Source: Echeneis naucrates (taxonomy: Eukaryota > Chordata > Actinopteri > Carangiformes > Echeneidae). Taken from it: a DNA stretch of 64,000 nucleotides. The stretch covers positions 2,045,872 through 2,109,871 of the forward strand of contig NC_042531.1 of NCBI RefSeq assembly GCF_900963305.1. Reading direction: 5' to 3'. Below the pieces are notes generated by a model that saw only the letters and a program-made list of their open reading frames with translations, did no database searches and was not told the DNA's origin. A program made the position numbers and the translations under genes. Below are positions 12,994-26,801 of this stretch, piece after piece (position 1 is the first letter of the stretch; every line of letters starts with the position of its first letter).

Positions 12994-14549
12994 CACTGCC
13001 TAGACAAGGCCAGCCGTCGGGTCACATTACTGCATGCATTCTCTTACGCTGCCCTCGGGTTAAATCTGCAGCGTGCCTTTTTCTTTTTCTTTTTTTTTTA
13101 TAACTCAGATGGGGCACAAGCTGCCGGCACCAGAGGGCAACGAAAAACGAGACGGAGTGAATGAGAAGAGCAGAACTGCACTACAATGGGAAGCTGAGTG
13201 TCCGTGTTGTAAATCGATGCGATATCTGCGTCTCAGCCAGATTCAGTTTTACGACTGCTGGTGTTTTGAAGATGCTTTCAGGAGGGAGCTAAATGCTCAC
13301 AGGGTTTGAAACTGGGCCGATGTGTCGTTGTGTTTCTTTCTACATCCAATCAGTCGTGGCCGGTTGCTGCTCATGGACATCGGCTCCTTTATTAGGGAAA
13401 ATCATTGTGTTGCACGAACCAACAGATGAGACGTGAGAAGTTGTCAAGAAAGTTTGATTAGAATAAATAGATTTTGTGGTTTAGTGTGAGCTTCTTAAAT
13501 GCCTTCATGCACATTAAAAGAAATTATGTCATGCAGGCAGGACAAGACAAGACATCCAGGTCACAGCTAAAGTGCACTGGAATGAAAACATCAGCAGCAG
13601 ATGAAAATCTTGGGCAGATATTTGACTGATGAAAAAAATCATTATCTGCATGAACAAAATGAGCGACTGACACAATATTTTCCGTTCAGCGCGTTTCTCG
13701 CATTTTTCAGCGCAAATGATGAAATGAAGGAAATAATCGTCAGTTGACGTGACGGAGGATCAGGGGTCAGTGCTGCGGCCCCCTCGTTCCAAAGATGCAG
13801 CCAGTCGCACCGCCACATTGTGCGTTCGCACTGAAATCTGATGAGTGGCTGTTGATTGTCAAAAGCTTTTTGACTCCTGCAGCGCGAACACAGCAGAACT
13901 GTTTCTGAGTGGCCGGCAGGACTGTGAGCCCCAAACTGTGAGGCCTTTAAGACCAGGACCGGTGTTAAGAGGGCTCTCATTATCGCTGTTGAGACTGCAA
14001 GCATGAATGGAGGTGCACACACAAATGCACAGACACACACGGGTCTAGTGTTGCTGCAGTGGACTTGGTTGCACTGCAGAACTGTCAGAAAGAATCACAG
14101 TGCTTTGACACACACACACACACACACAGAGGGAGGGAACACCAATTCAAGGTCACTGAGCTAGTGGGTTAAAATCCTGCTAACGGCTAACAAGACAAGG
14201 ACGATGGAAGTGACAAGGTTGACGGCATCCGAGTGCGTTTCCAGTATCTAACACACACATTGGCACAAAGACGACAAAGAGCTCTGTCCAGGCACTGGAG
14301 GAACACAAAGTCAGGTTTACGTCCATCAAACAGTCTCAACTTTCCCCCACGTACGAATCAACATCGAGCTTGTTGCTGAAAATTTTCAGGATCGGAACAA
14401 TAAAGGAGGCAACAGCCCATTTGGAAGTTTGGCTGTTGGTACGCAGCCAACATTAGAATTAAAAACTCGTTAACTCCTTTGTTTCCTACTTTTCTTTCTT
14501 TCATTTCTTCGTCGCCTTCTTTTACTGAAGTTAGCATCTGCTGCTCTGT

Positions 14550-14600
14550 ATTTTCAGTTCAATTCCTTTATTTGTCCCGCGGTGGGGAAACTGCAAAAAG
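14550..14600. repeat. Fragment of a dispersed teleost repeat tail
   Basis: Contains tcctttatttgtcccgcggt followed by ggggaaact, a phrase common at the ends of fish non-LTR/short elements and seen again near 39985-40015. Only a short piece remains. Confidence 0.45.
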
Positions 14601-17600
14601 ATTTCAACTCACGTTCCTCAGAAACCTCAAGCAGTTCTCTAGCAGACTAAACAATTTGAATTGTAAACACACAGCGGTGGCTGAAGCTGGTCGCACGACT
14701 GCTGAGTGGAAAGCTGTTAATGTTCATGTTTGACTGGACGGCCAATCCCACATTCATTAGTACACTGAAATTCAACCACGAGATGTTTCAGAGCTAAAGT
14801 GTCTCTATTTTGGACTTTTGAAGTGAGCTTAGTGTACATTTAATTCCTGATATACTTCATTACTTTATTGCTATGAGTTTGATATTACTTTAAAATGACG
14901 GTAAACAATAACAATAAAGATGAACCAGTTAGCTTAGCGTAGCATTAATACTGGTATTGGAAGGCAGCAGCTGGCCTGATTTGTTTCTTGGTTAATTAAA
15001 TAGACAGTTGTTTGGTCAGTGACACACAGAATATCCCAGAGCAGCATGCAGTGCCATTAAACATCCAACCAACAGCGCCTGGGCCCGTCACCCCCCCAAT
15101 AACAGAGTCGTTTTAGCTCCCATCACATTTAAAGATGGCATTTTCCTTCAACACAAGCACAGTGGCATTCTGGGTAAGCGCCTCGCAGTGAGAAAAAAAA
15201 AAAAAGCCAAACTTTCCATTTCTACCCGTCCTCAGTTGAAGCGACTCCTGCCAGAAACAACATCTGCTGTAGGAACCAACGACAGAGCGACATGGGGAAG
15301 GGAACGTTTTTTTTTTTTTTTTCCTGTGGGTGGATTTTTATGCACAACTCTGAATTTGTGTTCGCCAACGTGCACCGGTTCGCTGTATGTAGGCGAGCGG
15401 CACGTCTCCGCAGCTCAGAGACCTGCTCAGGCACATTTAGCCGTACACAGAGAAATAACACACACTTATAGAGAGTTATGGAGCTAATCATATAATGACA
15501 GAGCTGAGAAACAGCGACTGAATCTGACTCAGCTAAAAACCATCAGACCAGCTCCAGTTCTGACAAGTCCTGAGCTACAACTACCCCAGGACAAGTTTCA
15601 CCTCGCTGCCATATAGAAACTTCCACTTCAGAGACTTTGCATCGGTCTTTGGAGCTACTGTATATGTTTGAAACTCTTTACCCCCCCTCGGGTCATTGCA
15701 TGGATTTAAACTTGTCCAATATACATTATTACGCTATAAGCTAACTGGCCACCTCACGATCAACGGCCAGTTAAACTCACCAGAGCTCCGTTTGTGCTGG
15801 ATCAACACCACAGAGTAAAATATCTCACTGTGGATTCACTGTAATTCTGAACAAACCAAAAGAGGGATCCTCCAGAAGGTCATCTTGCATTAACAGTCTT
15901 TCATCAAAACTGCTTAGAAATCCTGGATCAACATAATCCAGGTTTTCCTTTCGCGGCAGGAACGACTAAGTAACGTCTTCAGTGGTGCCATTTTTACACA
16001 ATGCAAACAAATGCATGCCACAAAAGAGAATTTAGTAGCTTCTATCACAGCAGCCCCTTTAATGCGCTCCGAGCTGTTAAAGGATCTCGTCCTCCTGATG
16101 GCCCACAGATTATCAGGAAAATGTCATCAGACAAACAAATCTCTTTCAAATAAAACACTGTGAGTTTTCGAGGATCTATTCAGTCAGAATGGGGTTCCGC
16201 TCCAAACCAATTCAAACTTTGTAGGTAAAATCAAATTGAGTGTGAATATGGAGTCCCATCGTCAGTTTAACACGGCAAACAGGGAAAAACACGTGTGTGT
16301 GAATTGTATGTGATTTTGGAGCAGACTGTTGCTGACTTAAAGACACCTACGCAGAGGAGCATATTCCATATTCACTTTCCATCCACACATTTTTCCAAAA
16401 CCAGTCTGAGGACTTGAGCTGGCCGCTTCCCAGTCACAACTCGACCACGCTTGACTCTTACACAGATATATTTAAAAAAAAAAAAAAAAAAAAATGTCTG
16501 CAGATGTTGCCACGAGTGGTGCAAGTCTGCAACTGTGACCTCCGTCCTGGACCGTCCTGCGGCGGCCGAGCTGCTCTTTTCCCCAGAAAGCAGAAAGAGC
16601 CGCACGGCGTCCGTTTTCATCCGTGCTGACAACAGAGCGAAGGCCCACATAGTTTCCATCTCCACTGGAGAGCCGTCTGGATATTCTGAGGTAGCTGTGG
16701 TTTGGTCTGGGCCTGGTTCACGTGTGAGTGTGTGTGTGTTTTAACATGTGAGCGTGCCAACAGACACACACACATACAACAGTAGCCGTTCCAGACATAC
16801 TCCAAGTCATAACATTTACACACATCCAACACACAGGTTCAATGCCTTTACCTTTCTGTTAGAATGAGCATCGGAAAACACTTTCTACGAGCCCATGGAC
16901 ACACACACACACACACACTACTGTGTCAACAGTTACTTCAAACCCACCAACGGACTAACCAACAAACCCCAAACACACTCTCACTTTGTTTCACGCTCTC
17001 ACACACACTTTATAATAACATCACCTCCTTTGAACACCAACGGCACACACAATAAAGGCCGTGTGGCGCAGCACAGCGTATAATTAGTCCGGCTTTCATG
17101 CCTCGTTTTACTGCTTTGTGCAGCTAGAGCTAACCGGCCAACAAAGGGCCAGCTCCAGTGTTTTCCGTCTGACTTCATGCTACAGGTGGATTTTCTGTTT
17201 GGTATGTTGCTCCTCTGCCTTACGTTGATGTCGTGAAATTTCACAAGCTGCCTTCTTTTTCCAAAAATATGAACACTAAATGAATGTGTATTAATACGTT
17301 CTAGACAGCGTGGATTGCAGCTAACCAGGAATATACCTGAACTATATTATCAAGTCCTGTATGTCCTGTCAAGTCCTGATTAAATTCACTAGCTAATAGT
17401 TGATCTAACAGCTGAGAGTCTAGAAAAAGGCAAATGAATGAAACAAAAGTCCTCCTGGCAAAACGAACCGTCCACATGGTTGTGCGGTCTGAACCTCGTG
17501 CAAATACACACGTCAAAGCTCAGGAAAGATGACTTTGGGGCAAACAGAAAACTACTGTGGCCTCATGAACGAATCCACCGAGTGATTCTAGTAAAATCAG

Positions 17601-20600
17601 CTGATCTATACAGCCATTCTTTACATGTTTTACCATTACGTGTAATGATTAGGACATTTCACTGTTAAAAAAGATTCCTACACGTTAACAGAAATCTTCG
17701 TCATTTCTGTGCAGCACTTTCTTCATGTATATGCATGTCAGTTCGGAGAGTACCAAAACTATGTAAATCAGCTACAGCAGGAAAATGTTGAATCTGGGTT
17801 TTTACTTGTGAGTCCTTGAAGTTTGCTTTCATTTGAATCTTAAGTACAAAATTTGAATTCTTCTTCAACCACACCTAAAGCTGAGTTTTCAGAGGCAGCA
17901 GAAACTTTAAGAGACAAGTGAAAGAGAACGAGCTTCCATTCAGCACAGTCAAAAACGTCAGTCCTGATCCCCAGCTGCACAGCCTGCCCCTGGATCTCCA
18001 CAAGGGCCGAGGGACATAGAGCCAGAATGACAAAGAGAGAGAGAGAGAGTGGGAGAAGAGAAAATCGGCTTGGCTAGAGCGATACAACTCAAGAGGAAAA
18101 ACACAACATAGCAAAAGAGCAGAATAAAAAGAAAGAGAGAAAAAAAAAGTAAAATGAGATTCAATTTTCCAAGAACGCAGGCTGTGCACTAACACAGCAG
18201 CAGCAGCCAGAACGGCTCTACATCTGTCTGGAATTAAAGAGAGACGGAGACGGAGCTGAAAACTGCATTTGAACTGGTGTTTTGTTGATGAAGGGAGTCT
18301 GTGTAGAATCCCACGCAGACCAGATCCACACATCCACGTCCCCGCAGAAATGAAACACAAAGTCACGATGCTGCAAGTTCTCAATCTGCCGCTCAGCTAT
18401 AAATTTGATTGCATTTAAACAGCTGAGTTTTGCATTTGAAAATAAATATGATGTCACAACAAAGCAGTCAGTTCCGTATTCTTAATTGATCGCTTGGCCA
18501 ATCAGAGCAGAGGCTCTGGCACTGTCTTCTGATTGGCTGACAGAAGATGAAAATTGTTGGATATCAAAAAGCCAGATGCCTTTTAAAAGTTTTGACAGAT
18601 TTTCAAATGTCTTTAAAGCTTTTCTGGTCAGATTGTTAACTTCAAATCAAAATTTTACTTTAATTCTTGTGCACCAGTTTTGAGACATTTTTCTCCTGTT
18701 GCGGAAAAATGACTGATATCTGAGCCGTAACTGCTTTCCGTCTTTGGATTGCGCTGCTTTAAAGGTAGGATTTTTATTCATGTATTTATTTTTTTTGTAC
18801 GTCACAACTGTATCAACAAACGAACGTCTTTGCTCCGTAACAACGTCACCACACTATTACAGGAATGTCCTCCAGAAAAACACCAGCTTCCCAAACAGCA
18901 TCCCTGACCTCTGAACCCTGAGGGGGGTTTTCCTTGTGCACACATACCACAGAAATACACAAACTGTTTTTGTGAAAAGTCACATTTTCTTAGTAGAGCA
19001 GACAGCGAACGCACCATCGGGACGTTTTATCGTTCTACTGTTTGATGTTTACTTTACAGGGCAGTTAACAAAAGGAGAGGACTATTACCTCATCTGGATA
19101 CGCCATTAATATGGTGTGTTCCTGTGTGTGTGTAGGAGGCGGACACACACATACAGGCTGAGTCATTGCAAACACACACACAATTTTGTTTTTTGTTACA
19201 AGTGTTGTCCACCTGTTTTTGTGAGGATTCATCATTTTCAGTGATCACACATGCATGAAGAAAAAAAAAAATATGATCAAGAGTCATCTTTGAAGAAAAT
19301 ATGACTCCCACTTAACCGAGGTCTTGACTGCATGAGGAGCAATGTCTGTTTTTGTTAAACATCAGTGAGACGATACGGGACACAAAATGCAGATGCAGCA
19401 CTTAAAAGAAGCACACAAATGCAGCTGCTGTTTTTTAAATTAATAATGTCACGTTTCATCGTGTTGTGTTTGAAAACTTCAGAACGCCCTCCGCTGCTGT
19501 CTGTGATGTTTTTGTTGATGCAGCACACTTTTTTTTTTTTTTTATGTATGTACTTTGGCAATAATTTAAAATACAATCAGACATCCTGTGTTGGATGTCG
19601 AGTTTATTAAAAAATTCAAACCAAAATGTTGTCTTTGAGTACACAACTAGTGTGTCTGCTGTTTAAATTATCCCGTTAATCGATGCTGACTGATTGGCCT
19701 CCATTTCGGCATCTTGCAGCTTCCCTGAAAGCAACTTCATCCTCAAAACTGTCAGTCAAATCAGTTAGTGTGGTTGGTTATTGGTGTGAGTTGTCCTTAT
19801 TGTGTAATCGACCCTTTTTGCTTCTCATCAGAAAGCAACATCTGAAGCGTTCTCAAGAACCGGTTTGAAGAGCGGACTACCTGACTGACAGGTACGACTA
19901 AAAAGGAGAACAGACACAAACTTTATGGAATTTTTTTTTTTGGACAGTCAACCGATTCAGTGGAATCACACACGACTCCCAAAGGCCAGTCCGACGATGA
20001 CAGATGGGTCTGCTGTCAACGTGTTTGTGAGAGAATGGGTGAGCGCAGTAGAGTTTAGTGAAAATGGAGTGTGGAAGTCCCCGCTGATCGCTCAATAGGT
20101 GATAAATGCAGATATTTCATGGTACACTGAACAACTTTGGACAACCAGCTGAAAGAAACAGCCTTGCACAGTTCCAGTTGGGCTGCCGTAGCGTTGGAAA
20201 TTTTTCAGAAAGACCTTCTTACTTTGTGCTGCACAAAGCTCTTTCGCACCAAAACCGTTGAAGGTGCCACATTTTCACTCCCTTTTCTGCGCTGATAGTT
20301 TATTTCAGCTGTATGGCAGGATCTGAACCAGGGAAAGGTTACATAAGTGGAGCTTGTAACTGGAGAGTTGGCATTAAGTCCATTTCCTGCGCCGACAGGA
20401 TAAATGAATTACGATTACCACCTTTTTACCACCGCTGAAGTGGACTTTGAGCTGCTGAGTCGACGCCGGTGGACCGAACAAAACATCAAGAGACCTGAGT
20501 GACTTAAACCGCCATAAAATTAAATCCTTTCCTCCGTGAAGAACGGTGAGTGTGTGTGCAGCACAACGTGCAATCAAATCAATCAATTCAGATATCACAG

Positions 20601-21182
20601 ATGCATATCGAAGTTCTGATAATGTAAAATAAACAGTTCATGAATCAGAGCCAAACTGAACCTCCCTGATATCCACAACAGCGAGCTTATATTAGGCTAC
20701 TTAGCCATAAAGCCTGTGTGTTTTCATTAAAAAGAATCAGCTGTACGTCACTGCCCAGCGATCTCACAGACCAAGCCATGAATGGAAAACACACACAGCA
20801 GACACACAATCTCCACTTTCTCCCTCCAGTCCTGGTGCGGTTTAACGTGCGTGCATCTCTGCAGGCTTCGCACTGACACAGCAAAACAGACGGTGCTGCA
20901 TTACACGACACACTGTGCACTTTTGTTCCAGGTTACTCCGATTTATCCACGTGGTGGAATGGATGCTGGAAATGTGTGAGGACATAAGTGTTTCCTTTTA
21001 GCTACAGTTGTGACTCTATAATCTCAGCTGCATTATTTTGGCGAGACCGTTGAGGTTTGACTGAATATGAATCTGCGGCCCTGCTGCTCCTTCACACCCT
21101 CTCTGTCTGTCTCACCCCTGGGACAAAGAGGAATTTCCTGAGAGAAGAAGGGATGACTTTTCCATACACTTGGTGAGAGTCC

Positions 21183-21183
<1 letters not shown>

Positions 21184-21228
<45 letters not shown>
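21184..21228. repeat. (CA)n microsatellite
   Basis: About 22 CA units in raph1 intron 1. Confidence 0.97.
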
Positions 21229-21230
<2 letters not shown>

Positions 21231-22848
21231 GAGTGCATGACAAAAAGGAAGGAAGAGGGAAAACAGCATCAAATAGTGACCTGGATTGACTTCTTGCAGC
21301 CACCGGTGAGAATAAACTGACAAACTGCAGCAGAGCAGCTGATACAGATGCAACTCGTGCATTTGATGCGATGTTTACAGAATAACTGCAGAGCTGCCAG
21401 AGGAAGCGCAGCCGGCCAACGCTCGCTGGCTTCGCGGAAATGCAGATGTGCAATTCAGCAGACATTCATATCTACTTAAGTGCCCCTGAGCAAAACAGCG
21501 GAGCCCTCGGCCGCTCACAGAGCATAATCCAGCATGGGAAACTGACATTTTGTCTTAAAATATCGAGGGGTGCTGCGGCAGGAAATTCTCCCTCTGGGGA
21601 ACATAAACCTGTCGATTACTTCCACTCACTAACCAGCAGCTCAAACGGAGGTTTTGCATCAAAGTTGGGGGCCGAAGCTGCGCGTTTATCACCTCAAACC
21701 AAAAAAGCCAGCTGACATCAGAAGTGTGACAGCCTTGGACAACAAAGACCAGACTGCTGTCAGTCCACTGCTTGTAAATTCTCATCCTGGTTAACGCCAC
21801 AGGCCACAAGCAAACCCTGCTCTAACTGAAGGACTCAACTTCCAGACTCAAGACTTTGATTCTCCCATGAGAAATGCAACAAGACCCTCTAAAGGCTGCT
21901 GCTCCTGAACACCACTTACAAAAATCAATCGACAAAGCGAAAGTCATACCGCTTGATCATTTGGAGAAGCAGCGCAGGCCGACCGCAGGAAGCCTGGAGA
22001 TGTAAAACTCCAGTGGAGCTGGCTGAGCAGCGTTCAGCTGAAGTAGGGCAGGGGGGGGGATTTTTATACTCCAGTTAACCCTCAGCGCTCCTGAATTCTG
22101 CCCCACTTTGCTGCACGCGACCGTCTCTGCGGTGATGGGCCGGGTTACAAGATACCAGCCCTCAGAGACGACCCACCAGCATTAGTCCTGGTGAGCATCG
22201 TGCGAGTTTTAAATATTTGAAGGACCGCGGCTTTCATCACAGTCACACTTGGGTTCAAAGCGGTGGGCGTTAATGTTCTTGGCTGCGTTATGAACCTTTT
22301 TGCAGCGACAGCGCTGGTCCTTTGATTAAATTTAAACCCTGGCACAAAATGTTTGCAGGACCATTTCAATAATTGGATATGGAAACTGAAGTTCTGTACT
22401 TCGCTGGCCCAGAGGGGGATGTGATGACATCACTGCGTGAAAATCAGCATTATTCATTTGAATGGCACTCAGACGGCGGCCATCAACAATCCCTCAGCGT
22501 TGTGCCAGCGCAGTCTAAAGCAATCTGGTAATGAAGCACTCAATCAGCTGATCTCCAGACTGGACTTCTTTGGGTTCATGTGGGTCCAGCTCCTCTGACG
22601 CTGCAGCAACGCCACTTCTAAGGTCACAAAACCACCATTATGAGGACGGCGTTCTAACTGCTGGGAGGCAGAACAACCTGGTAACCTTCATGACATCTAA
22701 ACAGATTTACGCTCCCTTTAGCTCCATGTAATAATTCCTGATGCCAGCTGATGATTTGTGTTCAACAACTCTGCTGGGACAACTCATTTCGAGGTGCATC
22801 AGAGGGAGGACGGGCCTACCTGCAGGAAGACAGCAGGAGGAGGGGGTG

Positions 22849-22879
<31 letters not shown>
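22849..22879. repeat. (ACAG)n microsatellite
   Basis: About seven tandem ACAG/AGAC tetranucleotides. Confidence 0.9.
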
Positions 22880-23119
22880 TGGCAGGCCTGCATGTCTGAT
22901 GATGCTGAATTTAAAATGCCCCCCCCCTCCCCAGTCTGTATATTATTTAAAAAGATGATTAAGCTGTCCCTGAACTGGATGGAGGCAGCTGCGGGGGGAG
23001 CACGCCCATGGCCGTGTAACGCTGTGTGAATGCCACGCCTTGGCTGGTTGTGTCAGTTCAGCACAGTCCGAGCTACATGCAACACACACACACACACAAA
23101 ATACAAAAACACAAAAACA

Positions 23120-23122
<3 letters not shown>

Positions 23123-23151
<29 letters not shown>
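23123..23151. repeat. Poly-C run of 29 bases
   Basis: An uninterrupted C tract, followed by a second run of about 13 C at 23336-23348. Both lie just inside raph1 intron 1 near the first exon. Confidence 0.9.
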
Positions 23152-23399
23152 GCCACCCCGCAGCAAAATGTTCCGCCGCCCTCCCGGAGGATCCAGGCCG
23201 GGGGAGTGTGCAGGCCGTGCTGCGTCTGACCGAGCACACATGCCCAGAGAATAACGGCGCAAATCTGCACCAACTGGGCAAATGCCCCCCCCAAAAAAAA
23301 TAAAATGCACGTAACCAGCTGTAAATATATAACAACCCCCCCCCCCCTTCTTTCTCTGACCGGATTAATTAATTAATTAATTGGCTTTTATTGCGGCGG

Positions 23400-24345
23400 A
23401 TGTTCATTAAAGGAGCCGCTCTCTGCGGTGCGGGTCCGGATCAGACCTTTACAGGTCCAGACCCGGACCGGGGGGGTGTGAGGGGGTATGAGGGGGGTGA
23501 GGGGGGTAAGTAGAGAGAGGAGAGATGCATTAAGGTGAAGGGAGGGATCGGGCTACTCACGGTGCGGATCCTGGGAGGTATCCTGGTCCTCGGGAAGAGA
23601 GAGAGAGAGGGAGAGAGGGAGAGAGGGGGAGAGGGGGAGGAAGAAAACCGCAGCCAGCAGCGGGGGGAGGAGGGGGGACACAGAGGACAGTCCGTCGGCC
23701 CAGGCTTGGTCGGGATCCGTGCCGGTCTTCGGTCCCGCTCCCGGATTTGCCAGATTCCCAGATTCCCAGATTCCCCTGCTGCCTCTCTGACTCCCAGCAG
23801 CCTCACTGTGGAGTCAGGGCAGAGGCAGGAAGCGCTGATGACGTCTGGGCCGGATTTTCACAATAAAACCCGAGGTCAAAGCGGCGAACAGGCAGAGACG
23901 GTAAAGAAAACAAAAAGAATAAATAAAAAAGTAAACCTATCCTATTATTTTATCATATTTTTGATTTCTCACCTTTTCCATTAAATTCTGTATTATCAGT
24001 AACTTCCTGTTCATAAAGCCCAAATCTGTATAAGACACCAAAACGATCAAAACGTGATGACAAACAACAACAAATGAATCCACACGGAGGAAATACAAAA
24101 AAAATCTGCTCATCGAGTCCAACAGAAATGTGTGATATTAATTTATCAACTCTGCTTTTTATTCTGAAGTTTCGACTGCCGGATTTCCGGTGTTTTTAAA
24201 TCTAACTTGACTAACTATTCCAGCCGAACCGGATCCCCCCCACCTCAGCGGGAGCGTGCATCCAGACCCTGCGCGTTCCCGGAGCCTTGTTTCCTGTCCT
24301 GCCCAACCCAGAAACCAGCCAATCAGAACCGATGACGTCATCTAA
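23400..24345 (-). promoter_or_regulatory. GC-rich raph1 promoter region
   Basis: CpG-richer than its surroundings. At the far end lie CCAAT (24319-24323, plus strand) and a palindromic CRE-type site TGACGTCA (24333-24340), with an ETS-like TTCCGG near 24184. Placement rests on the first-exon donor at 23560. The motif cluster around 24320-24340 could also be an upstream element or part of a second start. No TATA box was assigned. Confidence 0.45.
23561..23860 (-). other. raph1: raph1 non-coding first exon (5' end approximate)
   Basis: On the minus strand a strong donor (CACC then GTGAGTAG) ends this exon at 23561, in a GC-rich stretch at the right distance upstream of the coding exons. It contains no in-frame start that would continue into the ATG at 1832, so it is read as 5' UTR. 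The upstream limit is a guess. A (GA)n run at 23596-23640 lies inside it, together with a tandem TTCCCAGA-type repeat near 23755-23775. The transcription start cannot be seen. Confidence 0.5.
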
Positions 24346-25827
24346 CTTTATTCTATTCTAATCCAATTTATTCTCATTTTATTTTATTGATTTTTGCTGG
24401 ATGATGCTTTTTTTTTTGTGACGTTATAAATTCTGCTGATATTAAAATTGTCCCAGTTTTCTTAAAGCAGCTTTTCATATCGAAGCCTGACCTCTGCTGG
24501 CCTGAGTCTGTCTGTGTTCTGCTGCTGCATCTGATCACATCTGAGCACCAAACAGTCTGAAGTACATGAAGTCAGCAAGCTGCACTTCATAAGAATACTG
24601 ATGTAATAATAATTTTAAAAAAAAGTAGAATTGGAAAAAAAATATATAAAAAAAGAAATTAAGTAAACATTCCCATTCTGTCTCAATGAAAACAATAAAA
24701 AATCTAGAACCTATAAAATGTAAAATAAATAAATACATTCTATGTGTTGTACAAATGTGTTCAGTTATTTGATCTTTTCAAGATAACTAATTAATTTCTA
24801 AATAAATGGATATATTGTGCTATTCATTGATTTGGATCTTTATAACTGAAGAAAGCTAAAAATAAAAAAAGACTGAAAACAAAAACATCTTATTCCATAA
24901 AATGTAGTTACTTTTTTGTTAAAGGTGATTTATTGACTCGAGGCCAAATAGCAGAAATGTGTCTGACTGGTTTTAAAACGAGCTGAAGATTAAAGCGTAA
25001 TTTACTGGATTGTTGAGTCAGACTACTTTCAGTCAGGTATTCCTGATTAATGATCAGGACATTATCTTTTCATTCGAAGAGACAACGATGAAAACTTGCT
25101 GCAGAGCATCCCAGAGTGCAACAATCAGGCAGGTGGCAGGAGGAAGGAAGAGGAGGCGATACGAGCTGCAGCTGTAAACCACAGTCTTTGTTTTCTGCCT
25201 CACTGAGCCGGTGACAAAATGTCACTGCCGCCTAAACAAGGACTTTTTACCTTTTTCATTGGTATTCATATGAAAATAACTCACAGTTAAAACCTCAACC
25301 ACAACTTTAACTGACCTCAAATGTTCAGTTACAAAAAGATTTCCATGTCACACGCCACCAAAGGTCACGTTCCAGACAGAGAGGCTTCAAAAGGCCTCAA
25401 TCTGGAAGTTCAGTCTGTTGAAACGGGACGTCCCCCGTCTGCTGGCTTAAAGCTGATGGGAATTACGAGTTTTCCTCGTAATTGCTTTCTGTTCATTGAT
25501 ATTTCCGGTCTGATGCGTGCATGCCGGGGTCTGTGGCTCCAACTCGACCTCTGCTGCTCTCTTTTCACCAGCAGGATCAAAATTCAACAAATTCAAACAT
25601 CAGAGTGAGTCGGTTTCATGAAAAGGGGATATGAAAGAGAGGTTTTACTCTCAGTCTCACACAGAGAGGAAGAGGGGTTGAAACTTTGGGGTCTCGCGTG
25701 GTTGTGGTCTGCTGTGGGCTGAAACCACAACCGACAATACAAAGAAGCAGCAGAAGGCACTTTCAGTGTGATTCAATGAATCTATGAAATAACATCGTCA
25801 CTTCACTGTAACAGTGTCAGTGCTTCT

Positions 25828-26205
25828 AAACAAAACTTTCACTAACATTAGACATCTTCCTCTGATGATAATAATAATAATAATAATAAAAACAGCTGAC
25901 AGCAGATGAAGCCTCAGGGATGTTTTTCTCTCTGATGTCTTGGGAGGCAAAACTTTTGAGTTTCTCCATGAATTCAGAAGTGAAACATCACAGGCTATAA
26001 AACCTTTATGTCTCCAAAACATGTGAAGTGTGATTATTTTTTTCTGACTTTAAACATCAGAACACCTGAGTGTCGTCTGCATAGCAGTTAATAACTCTAC
26101 GGCTAACTTTTGTGTTGTGAACTTAAACAACCTGGAGTCAAAGTGTGATTTATACCGGCGGTTTGAAAATCTTGTGATTGATGATGTCGTTTAACTATTC
26201 CCCTA
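25828..26205. repeat. Direct repeat copy 1, upstream of CD28-like exon 1
   Basis: Starts with an (ATA)n run, then segments such as cagctgacagcagatgaag, gtttctccatgaattcagaa and ctttaaacatcagaacacct. The same segments occur in the same order at 27413-27880. The pair flanks the signal-peptide exon. It is either a local duplication or two insertions of one family. Confidence 0.8.
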
Positions 26206-26379
26206 AAAATGAATTTTATATCCAGAGTTAGCAGGCTTTTTGAACGCGACATTATACGTAATTCTATTATTTAAACCATCTAAGACAAGAGCGGAGACTG
26301 TGTGAAGGTGAGGCCTCCTTCATTTTAAATGTTTATTTGTCCTTGTTCTTTGTTGAATGTTTGTTATGTTCTGTCTATC

Positions 26380-26460
26380 TATTTTTGTTCATCTCATTCC
26401 TTGTGTGTTCACATACTTGGCCAATAAAGCTGATTCTGACTCTGATTCAGATTCAGATTA
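26380..26460. repeat. Dispersed repeat tail (gccaataaagctgattctga type)
   Basis: A phrase widespread in fish genomes at the 3' ends of transposed elements, ending in an imperfect (TCTGAT)n run. Element class not assigned. Confidence 0.5.
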
Positions 26461-26801
26461 GTTACTCACACTCCGTCACATCTGGAGCCAGTTTGTGTTC
26501 AAACTGAACCTGCACACCTGAACATGTGGGGAGAATGTTTCTGTGGTGTAGTTACTGTTAATGTGTGTATGTTTAAGTTCAGAGGGAGTAACATGTCAGC
26601 ATGTGTGTGAACATGCGTGCAGGCTTATCGCTCCCCATCGGTGCTTGTGCAAGTGTGTCAACATTGCATAAAACATGGTTTCACGACTGCACACAGGAAG
26701 TGTTCCAAACGCACAGAGTCACTCTTGCTTCTTCTGTGTCAATGAACGGCGCAGATTGGGCGGCAGGTGGAGAGGAAGCAGCAGCCGATCAGGAGGACAA
26801 A

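Larger units (their letters stand above)
1833..23560 (-). other. raph1 intron 1 (~21.7 kb), no gene recognised
   Basis: Bounded by the donor GTGAG (minus, 23560-23556) and the acceptor AG at 1834-1833. Open frames here are short and mostly cross CA/TG repeats. I see no exon, RNA gene or intact mobile element. Contents: a purine-rich tract (4970-5245), at least eight long CA/TG microsatellites, poly-A/T runs, an AGAC repeat, poly-C runs, and scraps of dispersed teleost repeats (for example 6620-6720 and 14550-14600). Complex non-repetitive blocks such as 6840-7420, 15830-16270 and 22380-22600 could be regulatory. That is inference only, from the length and position of the intron. Confidence 0.7.
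23880..26590. other. Intergenic region between raph1 and the CD28-like gene
   Basis: The head-to-head spacer between raph1 (minus) and the CD28-like gene (plus). AT-rich from 24340 to 25080 with no credible exon. It ends with a dispersed repeat tail at 26380-26460 and one copy of a direct repeat (25828-26205). No gene recognised. Confidence 0.6.

Noticed and set aside
17875-18384. 169-residue minus-strand open frame
   Set aside because: Low-complexity L/S/F composition over a GA/CT-rich stretch, no recognisable motif and no matching neighbours.
23441-23984. Open frames on both strands over the raph1 first exon
   Set aside because: Arise from GC-rich and GA-repeat composition of the promoter/5' UTR; not in frame with the lamellipodin start.
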